NCBI GenBank assembly: GCA_041741095.1
Contig: JBGSKQ010000102.1
Location: 1 to 64,000, forward strand
Direction of reading: 5' to 3'
DNA: 64,000 nucleotides
Source of the DNA: UBA6168 sp041741095
GTDB lineage: Bacteria > Bacteroidota > Bacteroidia > Chitinophagales > Saprospiraceae
The notes under the pieces were generated by a model. The model searched no databases. It had not been told where the DNA came from and saw nothing but the letters and a program-made list of their open reading frames with translations. Shown here piece after piece: positions 44,981-53,238 of the stretch. The first letter of the stretch is position 1. The number at the start of each line of letters is the position of its first letter. Both the position numbers and the translations under genes were made by a program.

Positions 44981-45916
44981 ATGGAAAATACAAATAAACA
45001 CCCAGAACAAGCCGAAAGAAAATACCGCATCATCGAACCCGGCTCCGTGCCACGCCATGATTTCCACCAGTTTATTGTAGGTTCCGTTGCGCCCAGGCCC
45101 ATCGCTTTCGTCAGTACCGTGGACAAGGAAGGCCAACCGAACCTGGCGCCCTACAGCTTTTTCAATGCTTTCAGTTCCAACCCGCCTATTTTCGTTTTTT
45201 CCTCCAATCGGCGAGTAGGCAACAACACCACGAAGGACACCCTTGCCAATGTGGAAGAAACCCGTGAGGTGGTCATCAACGTGGTGAGCTACGACATCGT
45301 GCGTCAAATGGCAGTGGCCAGCGCCCAGTTCGACCGGGGCGTGAACGAGTTTATCAAAAGTGGCCTCACGCCCATTCCTTCTGATTTAGTGAAACCCTTC
45401 CGGGTAAAGGAATCGCCCATCAATATGGAATGCCGGGTGAACGACATCATCCCACTCGGTACGCAGGGCGGCGCAGGCCATTTGATTATCTGCGAAATGC
45501 TGCGGATGCACATCCTCGAAGACGTGCTCGACGACCGGGGCCGCATCGTGCCGAACAAGCTGGATTTGATGGGCCGCCTGGGCCGATCTTATTACGTGAG
45601 GGTGAGCGGCGATGCCATCCACACCATCGTGCAGTCCATTGAAACCATGTGCATCGGCTTCGACCGACTGCCGGACAATATTAAGTACAGCCCCATTTTT
45701 ACCGGCAACAACCTTGGCCAACTGGCCGGTTTGCACGAAGTGCCATCAAAAGAAGAGGTCTTGGCATTAAAAGAAAATAACTCCCGCATCAAGGAAATAC
45801 TGGCTTCTTCGTTCCCATTGGAGGCTTTGCACCAATATGCCAAGGAAGTGCTGGAATCGGACGAGGATGCAAGGCCATTGGCTGGACAGATTGCATGGCT
45901 GGGCGAGTATATTTAA
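44981..45916 (+). CDS. Flavin reductase-like protein
   Basis: The 311-residue protein has the flavin reductase-like fold in residues 20-200: VGSVAPRPIAFVSTVDKEGQ, PYSFFNAFSSNPPIFVFSSN and the TTKDTLANVEETREVVINVV region that binds FMN. The C-terminal 100 residues extend beyond the core and are helical (EEVLALKENNSRIKEILASS). Family members supply reduced flavin or are FMN-binding split-barrel proteins. The partner is unknown. It follows dnaX by 28 bases. Confidence 0.85.
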   Translation: MENTNKHPEQAERKYRIIEPGSVPRHDFHQFIVGSVAPRPIAFVSTVDKEGQPNLAPYSFFNAFSSNPPIFVFSSNRRVGNNTTKDTLANVEETREVVINVVSYDIVRQMAVASAQFDRGVNEFIKSGLTPIPSDLVKPFRVKESPINMECRVNDIIPLGTQGGAGHLIICEMLRMHILEDVLDDRGRIVPNKLDLMGRLGRSYYVRVSGDAIHTIVQSIETMCIGFDRLPDNIKYSPIFTGNNLGQLAGLHEVPSKEEVLALKENNSRIKEILASSFPLEALHQYAKEVLESDEDARPLAGQIAWLGEYI

Positions 45917-45923
45917 AAGGAGT

Positions 45924-45953
45924 GAGGGCCAAGAAATGAGAAGTGAGGCCCTC
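45924..45953. repeat. Hairpin after the flavin reductase gene
   Basis: GAGGGCC (45924-45930) pairs with GGCCCTC (45947-45953) around a 16-base purine-rich loop. It is placed as a terminator would be but lacks a T-run. Confidence 0.45.
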
Positions 45954-46012
45954 CTTCATCTATGCTTCTATAATCCTTTGTTTTCCTACCTTTGCCGCCC
46001 AAATTTTTTAGC

Positions 46013-47278
46013 ATGTTGATAAGGTCAAAAATGCCTGATATACAGGAGGTTAAAAACCTCACCGTGCCACCGCCGGAGGTCTGGCATTTGCCCAACGGAG
46101 TGCCTGTTTACGAGACGAACATGGGCACGCAGGATATTGTGAAACTGGAACTGCTATTCTTCGCCGGGCGGCCTTATGAAAAAAGGAAACTCGCATTTCG
46201 TGGCACTGCAGCCTTGCTGAAAGAAGGCACGGCCCATTATTCCTCAGCCGACATTGCCGAAATTTTTGACTACTACGGCGGCACACTGGCACTGCCCGTG
46301 AGCCTGGACACAGCCACCGTGCAGTTTTATTCTTTGTCAAAACACTTTGACAAGCTGCTGCCTGTATTGGCCGAAATATTGGCAGAACCGACCTTTCCGG
46401 AAGATGAACTGAAACCTTTCATCGAGCGGAACATCCAGCGTTTGCAGGTGGATTTGACCAAAAACGACGTGGTGGCCTACCGAAAATTCACCGAACTGCT
46501 CTACGGCGAAGAACACCCCTACGGCTATAACAGCTACGCTGACACCTACTCTGCCATCAGGCGGGAAGACCTTATTGAGCATTATCAGGAAAATTATGTG
46601 AGCGGAAATTGCCTCCTGTTTCTAAGCGGGAAAATCACCCCGGAAGTCAGGGCACTGATGGAACAGCACTTGGGAGGTGCTATTTTGAAAGGAGAAAAAA
46701 AAGAAGTTGCCGTTGGGCCGGGGCAAACTACACCCCTTAAAGTCAAGGTGCCGCACCCTGAAAAAGTGCAAACGGCTATCCGCATCGGAAGCCACCTTTT
46801 CACTCGGGCGCACCCCGACTACAACGGCATGTACGTGTTGAACACCATCCTCGGCGGATATTTTGGTTCCAGGCTGATGGCCAATATCCGGGAGAAAAAG
46901 GGCTACACGTATAATATTTACAGCAACCACGACTCCATGCTTTTTGGCGGCTATTTTTATGTGGCCACCGAAGTGGGCAACGAATTCGTGGAACCGACCA
47001 TTCGGGAGATTTACATTGAAATGCAGAAACTCCAGGACAAACTGGTGAAAAAGGACGAGATGGAAATGGTGCGCAATTACCTGCTCGGCACTTTGCTCAC
47101 CAACCTGGATGGGCCGTTTAATATTTCAGAGGTCGTGAAAACCTTTATCTCCGAAGGTTTGCCACTTTCAGGTTTCGAAGAATTGGTAGAAACGATAAAA
47201 ACTATTTCGCCAAAGGCACTGCGGGAATTGGCCAGGAAGTATTTCAGGAAGGAAGATATGTGGGAGGTGGTGGTTTAG
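46013..47278 (+). CDS. M16-family peptidase-like protein lacking the zinc motif
   Basis: From the ATG at 46013 it has 421 residues. It aligns with M16 peptidases by its fold landmarks: LPNGVPVYETN, the segment KLAFRGTAALLKEGTAHYSS in place of the catalytic helix, GEEHPYGYNSY, and the conserved GGYFGSRLMANIREKKGYTYN of the second domain. The HxxEH zinc motif is absent (RGTAALLKEG occupies its place), so it is probably the non-catalytic partner of a two-chain M16 enzyme, whose active chain is not in the window. A TACCTTTG box lies at 45987-45994. A second in-frame ATG at 46031 is also possible. Confidence 0.75.
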   Translation: MLIRSKMPDIQEVKNLTVPPPEVWHLPNGVPVYETNMGTQDIVKLELLFFAGRPYEKRKLAFRGTAALLKEGTAHYSSADIAEIFDYYGGTLALPVSLDTATVQFYSLSKHFDKLLPVLAEILAEPTFPEDELKPFIERNIQRLQVDLTKNDVVAYRKFTELLYGEEHPYGYNSYADTYSAIRREDLIEHYQENYVSGNCLLFLSGKITPEVRALMEQHLGGAILKGEKKEVAVGPGQTTPLKVKVPHPEKVQTAIRIGSHLFTRAHPDYNGMYVLNTILGGYFGSRLMANIREKKGYTYNIYSNHDSMLFGGYFYVATEVGNEFVEPTIREIYIEMQKLQDKLVKKDEMEMVRNYLLGTLLTNLDGPFNISEVVKTFISEGLPLSGFEELVETIKTISPKALRELARKYFRKEDMWEVVV

Positions 47279-47289
47279 AATAAAAGTTT

Positions 47290-47672
47290 CTAAGGCAATT
47301 GGCGAAATCTTATTCTAATAAAACCCATATTGTTTTCGCCTGTAATTATAAAAGAAGAAGAAAGGTCAAGATTTTCCTTCAGAATCGCTTCCATTGTTTG
47401 AATATGGACTTGGGCGGATTCGTGTCCTGGACGTAAGTAGATGACCCCAAAGAAAAGCATTTCATCCCTAAAAATTAGTGTTCCAAAATCACTGTCCTGA
47501 CTAACGACGATTCTTTTTTGTTCCCAAGCAAGTTTGAGGATTTCCCTATCGGGCAGACGAAAAAGTGCTGACTCTTTTATATCGAATACATCGTGGACTT
47601 TTGTCCGTAAGAAATTTACTAATTCTTTTCAATATTTTCGTCCGTAAGGAAGCGATAGGGTATGTTACTCAT
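47290..47672 (-). pseudogene. DUF5615 PIN-like toxin gene with a frameshift
   Basis: From the ATG at 47672 the frame reads MSNIPYRFLTDENIEK and stops at once. One frame over, starting at the same point, it continues as ELVNFLRTKVHDVFDIKE, then LPDREILKLAWEQKRIVVSQ, DSDFGTLIF and FGVIYLRPGH, to a stop at 47290. RFLTDEN, the H-D-V-F strand, the QDSDFG acidic motif and the L-R-P strand are those of DUF5615 (PIN-like) toxins paired with DUF433 proteins. Total length of 383 bases is one short of a whole frame, so a single base was lost near AAAAGAATTAG. The toxin is probably inactive unless the ribosome slips. Confidence 0.7.
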
Positions 47673-47905
47673 GCTCTTGCACGTACTTCTATGAGAATTT
47701 CGTTTTTCGCAAAACGAGCGGCATACAAGATGGCTTTTTTAACAAGTTCATCTGTAAGTAGTGGATGTTTGGCGGCAATTGTTTCTGAGGTGCCGCCAGT
47801 AGCCAACCATTCCAGAATCAGTTCAACGCTGATCCGGGTACCTTTGACACAGGGTTTGCCGTTCAGTATTTCAGGATCGGCCACTATGTTTTTAAATTCA
47901 GACAT
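47669..47905 (-). CDS. DUF433 antitoxin-like protein
   Basis: The 78-residue protein has the DUF433 signature: IVADPEILNGKPCVKGTRIS and VELILEWLATGGTSETIAAK, with a helix-turn-helix-like fold that resembles the N-terminal part of VapB-like antitoxins. It ends over the toxin start as ATGA, the usual coupling in toxin-antitoxin pairs. It is AT-richer than its surroundings. The toxin partner is frameshifted. Confidence 0.8.
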   Translation of the reverse strand: MSEFKNIVADPEILNGKPCVKGTRISVELILEWLATGGTSETIAAKHPLLTDELVKKAILYAARFAKNEILIEVRARA

Positions 47906-48140
47906 GGCAATTTTTAATAAACAAAATTAACCCTATTCAATTAACCCTCACAGTTTTTCACAATTTTTTCCCGATTCAGCGGAATTTGTTTTCTTTTGTA
48001 CCGCCATTTACAAAAATGGACTTATAAGTGTTTTGATTGAAAGGCCAACTTCTTGCAACAAGGCAAAAACGGCCAAATCCAAACAACATCTTCTGACGGA
48101 GCACTAACATTGCTAATCAAAATCGAGGTAGAGGACATTA

Positions 48141-49172
48141 ATGAAACTTTTCAGCTTTTTTACCCAGGAACTCGCCATTGACCTTGGCACTGCCAACACC
48201 CTCATCATGAGCGATGGGAAAGTCGTGGTGGACGAGCCTTCTATTGTTGCCATTGACCGCCGCACGGGCGAGACTATAGCCGTTGGCCTGAAGGCCATGC
48301 AAATGCATGAAAAGACCCACGAAAACATCAAAACCGTACGCCCACTGAGGGACGGCGTTATCGCCGACTTCCAGGCTGCGGAAAATATGATCGAGGGCCT
48401 CATCAACATGATTGGCAACCGCCGTCGGTTTTTCTCCCATTTGAAAATGGTCATTTGCATCCCATCCGGCATCACCGAAGTGGAAAAACGGGCCGTATTC
48501 GACTCTGCCGACCATGTGGACTCAAAAGAAACCTACCTCATCCACGAGCCTATGGCCGCCGCATTGGGCATTGGCCTGGAAGTAGAAGAGCCTATCGGCA
48601 ACGTCATTATTGACATCGGGGGCGGCACGACAGAAATTGCGGTCATCGCCCTTTCAGGCATCGTTTGCGACCAGTCCATCCGCACGGCTGGCGACGAATT
48701 TACCGCCGACATCATTGACTACATGAAGCGGGCGCACAACATCCTTATTGGGGAACGCACCGCCGAACAGATAAAAATCCATGTGGGTTCTGCCCTGCAC
48801 GAACTGGAAAACCCACCCTCCGATTATGCCGTGAACGGCCGTGACCTGATGACTGGCATCCCGAAGCAGATCACGATTTCCTACCACGAGGTGGCACAGG
48901 CCATTGACAAATCTATCGGCAAAGTGGAGGAGGCCGTGATGAAGGCGCTCGAATCCACGCCGCCCGAACTCGCCGCCGATATTTACAAAACCGGCCTTTA
49001 CCTGACAGGCGGCGGCGCTTTGCTGCGTGGCCTCGACAAGCGTTTGAGCCAAAAAACAAAGCTCCCAGTCCACATTGCAGAAGATCCGCTGCGGGCCGTG
49101 GTACGTGGCACGGGCATCGCCTTAAAAAATACCGATCGCTTCTCCTTCCTGATTGATCGGAAGAGTGTGTAA
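48141..49172 (+). CDS. mreB: Rod shape-determining protein MreB
   Basis: The 343-residue actin-like ATPase forms membrane-bound filaments that guide side-wall peptidoglycan synthesis. It begins LFSFFTQELAIDLGTANTLI, which carries the phosphate-1 loop. Later elements are RPLRDGVIADFQAAENMIEG, the second phosphate loop VIIDIGGGTTEIAVIALSG and the adenosine loop LTGGGALLRGLDK. The N-terminal amphipathic helix is present. First gene of the mreBCD-mrdA cluster. A long hairpin separates it from mreC. Confidence 0.95.
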   Translation: MKLFSFFTQELAIDLGTANTLIMSDGKVVVDEPSIVAIDRRTGETIAVGLKAMQMHEKTHENIKTVRPLRDGVIADFQAAENMIEGLINMIGNRRRFFSHLKMVICIPSGITEVEKRAVFDSADHVDSKETYLIHEPMAAALGIGLEVEEPIGNVIIDIGGGTTEIAVIALSGIVCDQSIRTAGDEFTADIIDYMKRAHNILIGERTAEQIKIHVGSALHELENPPSDYAVNGRDLMTGIPKQITISYHEVAQAIDKSIGKVEEAVMKALESTPPELAADIYKTGLYLTGGGALLRGLDKRLSQKTKLPVHIAEDPLRAVVRGTGIALKNTDRFSFLIDRKSV

Positions 49173-49260
49173 TGGTTTCATTGCTTCATGGTCTCATTGT
49201 TTCACTGTTTTTGCCTATATGAAACAATGAAACAATAAAGCAATGAGACAATGAAACCAT
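49172..49260. repeat. Long iterated-word inverted repeat between mreB and mreC
   Basis: The left arm begins ATGGTTTCATTGCTTCATGG (from 49172) and the right arm ends AATGAGACAATGAAACCAT (to 49260). Each arm is nearly 40 bases and made of variants of the word TTTCATTG or its complement. It starts at the last base of the mreB stop codon and ends 10 bases before the mreC ATG. It could adjust the mreB to mreC expression ratio by stalling or processing. Confidence 0.75.
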
Positions 49261-49270
49261 CCAGCCAACC

Positions 49271-50107
49271 ATGTTCAACCTCCTACAGCTTTTCGTCAAA
49301 TTGAGCGGCTTCTTCGTGTTTGTGCTGCTGGAGGTCATTTCCTTTTCTTTGGTGGTGAAATATAACCAGCGGCAAAGCGATGTTTATGTCACATCCGTCA
49401 ACCGTATGACGGGTTATTTTCAAGAAAAGGCCACCGTTACCAACCGCTATTTTTCGTTGGATGATGAGAACTACCGCCTTGCAAAAGAGAACACGGATTT
49501 GTTGGAAAAACTGGCCAGTATGGGCATCAACGACCCCAGCAAGCTGGATACAATGTTTTCTGATAGTTTGCAGCCCAAATACACTTTCATTGAAGCCAAA
49601 GTGATCAAAAATTCGGTCAACAAGCACCACAATTACCTCACTTTGAACAAGGGCAGAAAAGATGGACTGTTGCCACATAGTGGCGTCCTTACTGAAAATG
49701 GCGTAGTGGGTATCGTGCGCAAAGTCTCCAATCATTACTCGGTAGTAATGTCCATTTTGCACCGCCAGACCAAATTGAGCGCCCGCATCCGTCACAAGAA
49801 TTTTTTTGGTTCACTGGTCTGGAAAAGCGAGGATACAAAGACATTCCACCTGGAAGACATTCCGAAAAATGCACCGATCGTGCCAGGCGACACCATTGAA
49901 ACGAGTGGTTATTCGGCCATCTTTCCCGAAGGTATTCAATTGGGTATTGTCGAAAAACTATGGATAGAGCCGGGCAGCAATTTTTATACGATACAAATCA
50001 AGTCGGGTCTTGACCTAAGCAACATACAGTATGTTTACGTCGTGAAAAACCTGCTGAAACAAGAGCAGGAAGAACTTGAGCAAGCCGTAATGGAAGAAGA
50101 TGAATAG
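49271..50107 (+). CDS. mreC: Rod shape-determining protein MreC
   Basis: The 278-residue protein has an N-terminal membrane helix (LFVKLSGFFVFVLLEVISFSLVV), a coiled-coil stretch (YRLAKENTDLLEKLASMG) and the two beta-barrel domains of MreC (KVIKNSVNKHHNYLTLNKGRK, GVVGIVRKVSNHYSVVMSIL). The opening form LSGFFVFVLLE is typical of Bacteroidota. It links MreB to the peptidoglycan synthases in the periplasm. It overlaps mreD by 8 bases. Confidence 0.9.
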   Translation: MFNLLQLFVKLSGFFVFVLLEVISFSLVVKYNQRQSDVYVTSVNRMTGYFQEKATVTNRYFSLDDENYRLAKENTDLLEKLASMGINDPSKLDTMFSDSLQPKYTFIEAKVIKNSVNKHHNYLTLNKGRKDGLLPHSGVLTENGVVGIVRKVSNHYSVVMSILHRQTKLSARIRHKNFFGSLVWKSEDTKTFHLEDIPKNAPIVPGDTIETSGYSAIFPEGIQLGIVEKLWIEPGSNFYTIQIKSGLDLSNIQYVYVVKNLLKQEQEELEQAVMEEDE

Positions 50108-50621
50108 TGTAATTGTTGCCAATGTGCTGCGCTTTTTAGGGCTGGTCTTGTTGCAGGGGCTGGTGTTCCAGAACGTCGGGTCGGGCTGGGAAGGTTTCCC
50201 GTATCTCAACGTCATCGTATATCCCATTTTCATCATGCTGCTGCCGCTGCGCACACCCCGTGCGCTCCTAATCCTGCTGGGCTTTTCAGTTGGCTTTGCG
50301 GTAGATATTTTTTACAATTCTTTGGGCGTACATGCCAGCGCCGCTGTTTTTACTGCCTTTGTCCGATCCCTTGTATTGCAGATAATGGAACCCCGTGGCG
50401 GCTACAATGTGAACTACAGCCCGACCGCCGCCCGCATGGGCATGGGCTGGTTTCTGCGCTATGCTGCGGTTCTGTTAATTATCCACCTGTTTTTTTATTT
50501 TTCAGTAGAAGCCTTTACTTTCGTTTACATCGTTGATATTTTGATGAAAACCATTGTTAGTTTTATACTCTCCATGCTTTTCATCATTATTTATCAGGTA
50601 CTTTTTAATCCTTTAGATTAA
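50100..50621 (+). CDS. mreD: Rod shape-determining protein MreD
   Basis: The 173-residue membrane protein has five hydrophobic segments (VLRFLGLVLLQGLVF, IVYPIFIMLLPL, LILLGFSVGFAVDIFY, WFLRYAAVLLIIHLFFYF, TIVSFILSMLFIIIYQVLF). The 8-base overlap with mreC and the position before mrdA support the assignment; the primary sequence is divergent as usual for MreD. It belongs to the elongasome. Confidence 0.88.
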   Translation: MNSVIVANVLRFLGLVLLQGLVFQNVGSGWEGFPYLNVIVYPIFIMLLPLRTPRALLILLGFSVGFAVDIFYNSLGVHASAAVFTAFVRSLVLQIMEPRGGYNVNYSPTAARMGMGWFLRYAAVLLIIHLFFYFSVEAFTFVYIVDILMKTIVSFILSMLFIIIYQVLFNPLD

Positions 50622-50702
50622 CAACGGGGAAAATGTTGGGATGAATGAATCATCCTCACATTCTCTCCTGTCTGCCGACTGGCAGGTATTCTCTCGTAAA
50701 AC

Positions 50703-52667
50703 TTGGGCGAACAGTTTAAAGAACGGCAATTTACCATCTTGGTGGTTTTTGGGGTAGCAGCGCTGATCCTACTGGGCCGTGCATTTCAATTGCAAATTTG
50801 GGACGATACGTTCAAGATTCAGGCGGATGCTGTGGCCATGAACAAGCAAACCATTTATCCTGCCAGGGGCTTGATTTTCGACCGCAACGGCAAATTGCTC
50901 ATCAACAACGCACCCGTGTACGACCTCATGGTGGTCTTTAACCAGATCCGGCCCTCTATGGACACGGTCAAGTTTTGCGCACTGCTCGGCATTGACAAGG
51001 CCTCTTTTGAAGAAAGGCTGAACAAGAACTTCAAATTGGACAAACGTTTCAGCAAGATCAAGCCCTTTGTTTTTTTGAGCAAAATCACGCCGGAAGTTTA
51101 TGCCCGCTTTCAGGAAAGCCTCTACGAATTCCCTGGTTTTTTTGTACAAATCAGGAATATCCGCAGCTACCCCGTCAAACACGCCGCACACCTGCTGGGC
51201 TACATCACCGAAGTGACGGACAACGACATCAAAGACTCCGGCGGCGAATATGTAATGGGCGACTACATGGGCGCCAGCGGCCTGGAGCTTTCTTACGAAA
51301 CTGAGTTGAAAGGGAAAAAAGGCTACGAATATGTGTTGAAAGATAACCTCGGCAGGGACGTTGGTAAATTTCAGGACGGCAAAAGGGACACCCTGCCAGA
51401 ATCGGGCCTCGACCTCATTTCCACGGTTGACATTGACCTGCAAGCCTACGCCGAGGAATTGATGCAAAACAAAATCGGGGCAGTCGTGGCCATTGAGCCA
51501 AAAACTGGCGAAGTGCTCGCCTTTGTTAGTTCGCCCACCTACGATCCCAATTTGATGGTCATTGACCAAAACCGGGGCAAGGCTTACATGGAATTGCAAG
51601 GCAATAAACTGAAGCCGCTTTTCAACCGGGCCATCATGGCAGAATACCCACCAGGCTCTACCTTCAAAGCCACTGTCGGTTTGATTGGGATGCAGATGGG
51701 CGCCATCACCCCGGAGACGGGTTGGCCCTGTAGCGGCTATTATGTAAATGGCAGTAGGGACGTGCGCAAGTGCCGTGGACATGCCTTTCCATCCAACGTC
51801 AGCATAGCGCTGCAATGGTCGTGCAACTCTTATTTTTTCAGGACTTTCAAGGAAATCGTTGACCACTATGGCTATTACAATTCAGCCCAAGGGCTGGATA
51901 CCATGGCCTATTATCTTGAATCATTTGGCTTGGGCAGGCGCTTGGGCGTAGATTTTCCTGGTGAAAAAACGGGCAACGTGCCCACCTCAAAATACTACGA
52001 TCGGTTGTACCCCAAAAACAAAGGTGGCTGGCGTTCTTCGACCGTTATTTCATTGGGTATCGGGCAGGGCGAGGTCCAGTTGACCACTTTGCAAATGGCC
52101 AACGTGGCCAGCATCATCGCCAATCGGGGCTACTACTTCATTCCCCATTTTGCCAAAGGTTTCCGCCAAGGCGAAGAGATGCTGCCTGCCCCCGAAAAAT
52201 ACCGCCAACGCATCCGGGTACCCGTTCGCCCTTATTTTTTCCCCTCCGTGGTAGAAGGCATGAGGCGGGTAGTGGCAGCCGGTACGGCCACATCCTCGTC
52301 CATTTTCGACATTCCCATTGCTGGGAAAACAGGTACAGTACAAAACCCGCACGGTGAAGACCACTCCACATTTATTGGTTTTGCGCCGGTGGACGATCCC
52401 AAAATCGCCATTGCCGTTTATGTTGAAAATGCAGGCGGCGGCGGCAAGTACGCTGCGCCCATCGCCAGTTTGGTTATGGAAAAATACATCCGGGGCGAAA
52501 TCAGCGAACAGCGGAAATGGAAGGAAAAACAAACCATCGAAACCAACCTTATCGAAATTAAACCGAAGAAGGTTTTCGCTACCATCTCCGCTGCCGCCGA
52601 TTCCACCGGAACACGGCCTGACAATACCCCCATTGATGTGCCAGAAGGGGAGGAAGTGGATCAATAG
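50703..52667 (+). CDS. mrdA: Penicillin-binding protein 2
   Basis: The 654-residue transpeptidase crosslinks peptidoglycan during elongation. It starts with TTG at 50703; no ATG lies upstream in frame. The membrane anchor is FTILVVFGVAALILLGRAFQ, followed by the pedestal domain (IYPARGLIFDRNGKLLINNA). The active-site motifs are SxxK in PPGSTFKATVG (about residue 317), SxN in WSCNSYFF and KTG in GKTGTVQNP. The elongation partner rodA usually follows mrdA, but here the next gene is folA. The distance to mreD is 81 bases. Confidence 0.93.
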   Translation: MGEQFKERQFTILVVFGVAALILLGRAFQLQIWDDTFKIQADAVAMNKQTIYPARGLIFDRNGKLLINNAPVYDLMVVFNQIRPSMDTVKFCALLGIDKASFEERLNKNFKLDKRFSKIKPFVFLSKITPEVYARFQESLYEFPGFFVQIRNIRSYPVKHAAHLLGYITEVTDNDIKDSGGEYVMGDYMGASGLELSYETELKGKKGYEYVLKDNLGRDVGKFQDGKRDTLPESGLDLISTVDIDLQAYAEELMQNKIGAVVAIEPKTGEVLAFVSSPTYDPNLMVIDQNRGKAYMELQGNKLKPLFNRAIMAEYPPGSTFKATVGLIGMQMGAITPETGWPCSGYYVNGSRDVRKCRGHAFPSNVSIALQWSCNSYFFRTFKEIVDHYGYYNSAQGLDTMAYYLESFGLGRRLGVDFPGEKTGNVPTSKYYDRLYPKNKGGWRSSTVISLGIGQGEVQLTTLQMANVASIIANRGYYFIPHFAKGFRQGEEMLPAPEKYRQRIRVPVRPYFFPSVVEGMRRVVAAGTATSSSIFDIPIAGKTGTVQNPHGEDHSTFIGFAPVDDPKIAIAVYVENAGGGGKYAAPIASLVMEKYIRGEISEQRKWKEKQTIETNLIEIKPKKVFATISAAADSTGTRPDNTPIDVPEGEEVDQ

Positions 52668-52713
52668 AAGTGTTCGATCCAAGCTTTCATTCAATCAATA
52701 AAAATTCCATTCG

Positions 52714-53208
52714 GTGATTATTTCAGCAATAGTAGCGACGGCCAAAAACAACGTCATCGGGCGCAACAACGAGATACCCTGGTACCTGCCGGCCGATTTG
52801 CAATATTTTAAAAAAACAACGCTTGGCCATTATGTCATCATGGGGCGGAAGTCATTTGAGTCCATCGGTAAGCCATTGCCGAAGCGCACCAATGTCGTCA
52901 TTACCCGTGATCCGTTTTTTGTAGCATCGGATTGTGTTGTAGTCCATTCCTTAAAAGAAGCCTTGGACTTGGCAGAGGCAAACGGCGAGGAGGAAGTTTT
53001 CGTGATTGGCGGCGGCGAAATCTATAAAATGGCCATGCCCATGCTCGACAGGATTTATCTGACCGAAGTGGACGTTAAAATGGCCGGGGATGTTTTTTTT
53101 CCTGAAATCAATGAAGGCGAATGGCGGGAAACAAAGCGGGAATTGCACAGGGCCGATGAAAAAAATCTGTACGATTATACTTTCGTTGTGCTGGAAAGGA
53201 AAAAGTAG
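52714..53208 (+). CDS. folA: Dihydrofolate reductase
   Basis: The 164-residue enzyme reduces dihydrofolate with NADPH. Its first codon is GTG at 52714, giving IISAIVATAKNNVIGRNNEI. The catalytic acidic residue is in PWYLPADLQYFKKTT and the NADPH-binding elements are VIMGRKSFESIGKPLPKRTN and VFVIGGGEIYKMAM. Length matches the family. It follows mrdA by 46 bases and may be transcribed with the shape operon. Confidence 0.95.
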   Translation: MIISAIVATAKNNVIGRNNEIPWYLPADLQYFKKTTLGHYVIMGRKSFESIGKPLPKRTNVVITRDPFFVASDCVVVHSLKEALDLAEANGEEEVFVIGGGEIYKMAMPMLDRIYLTEVDVKMAGDVFFPEINEGEWRETKRELHRADEKNLYDYTFVVLERKK

Positions 53209-53238
53209 GCTTTGCTGTGGATAGCCAAGAATTGCTGT

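Noticed and set aside
47565..47930. 121-codon plus-strand frame
   Set aside because: Opposite-strand shadow of the DUF433 gene and its partner.
50769..51866. 365-codon minus-strand frame
   Set aside because: Antisense shadow of mrdA.
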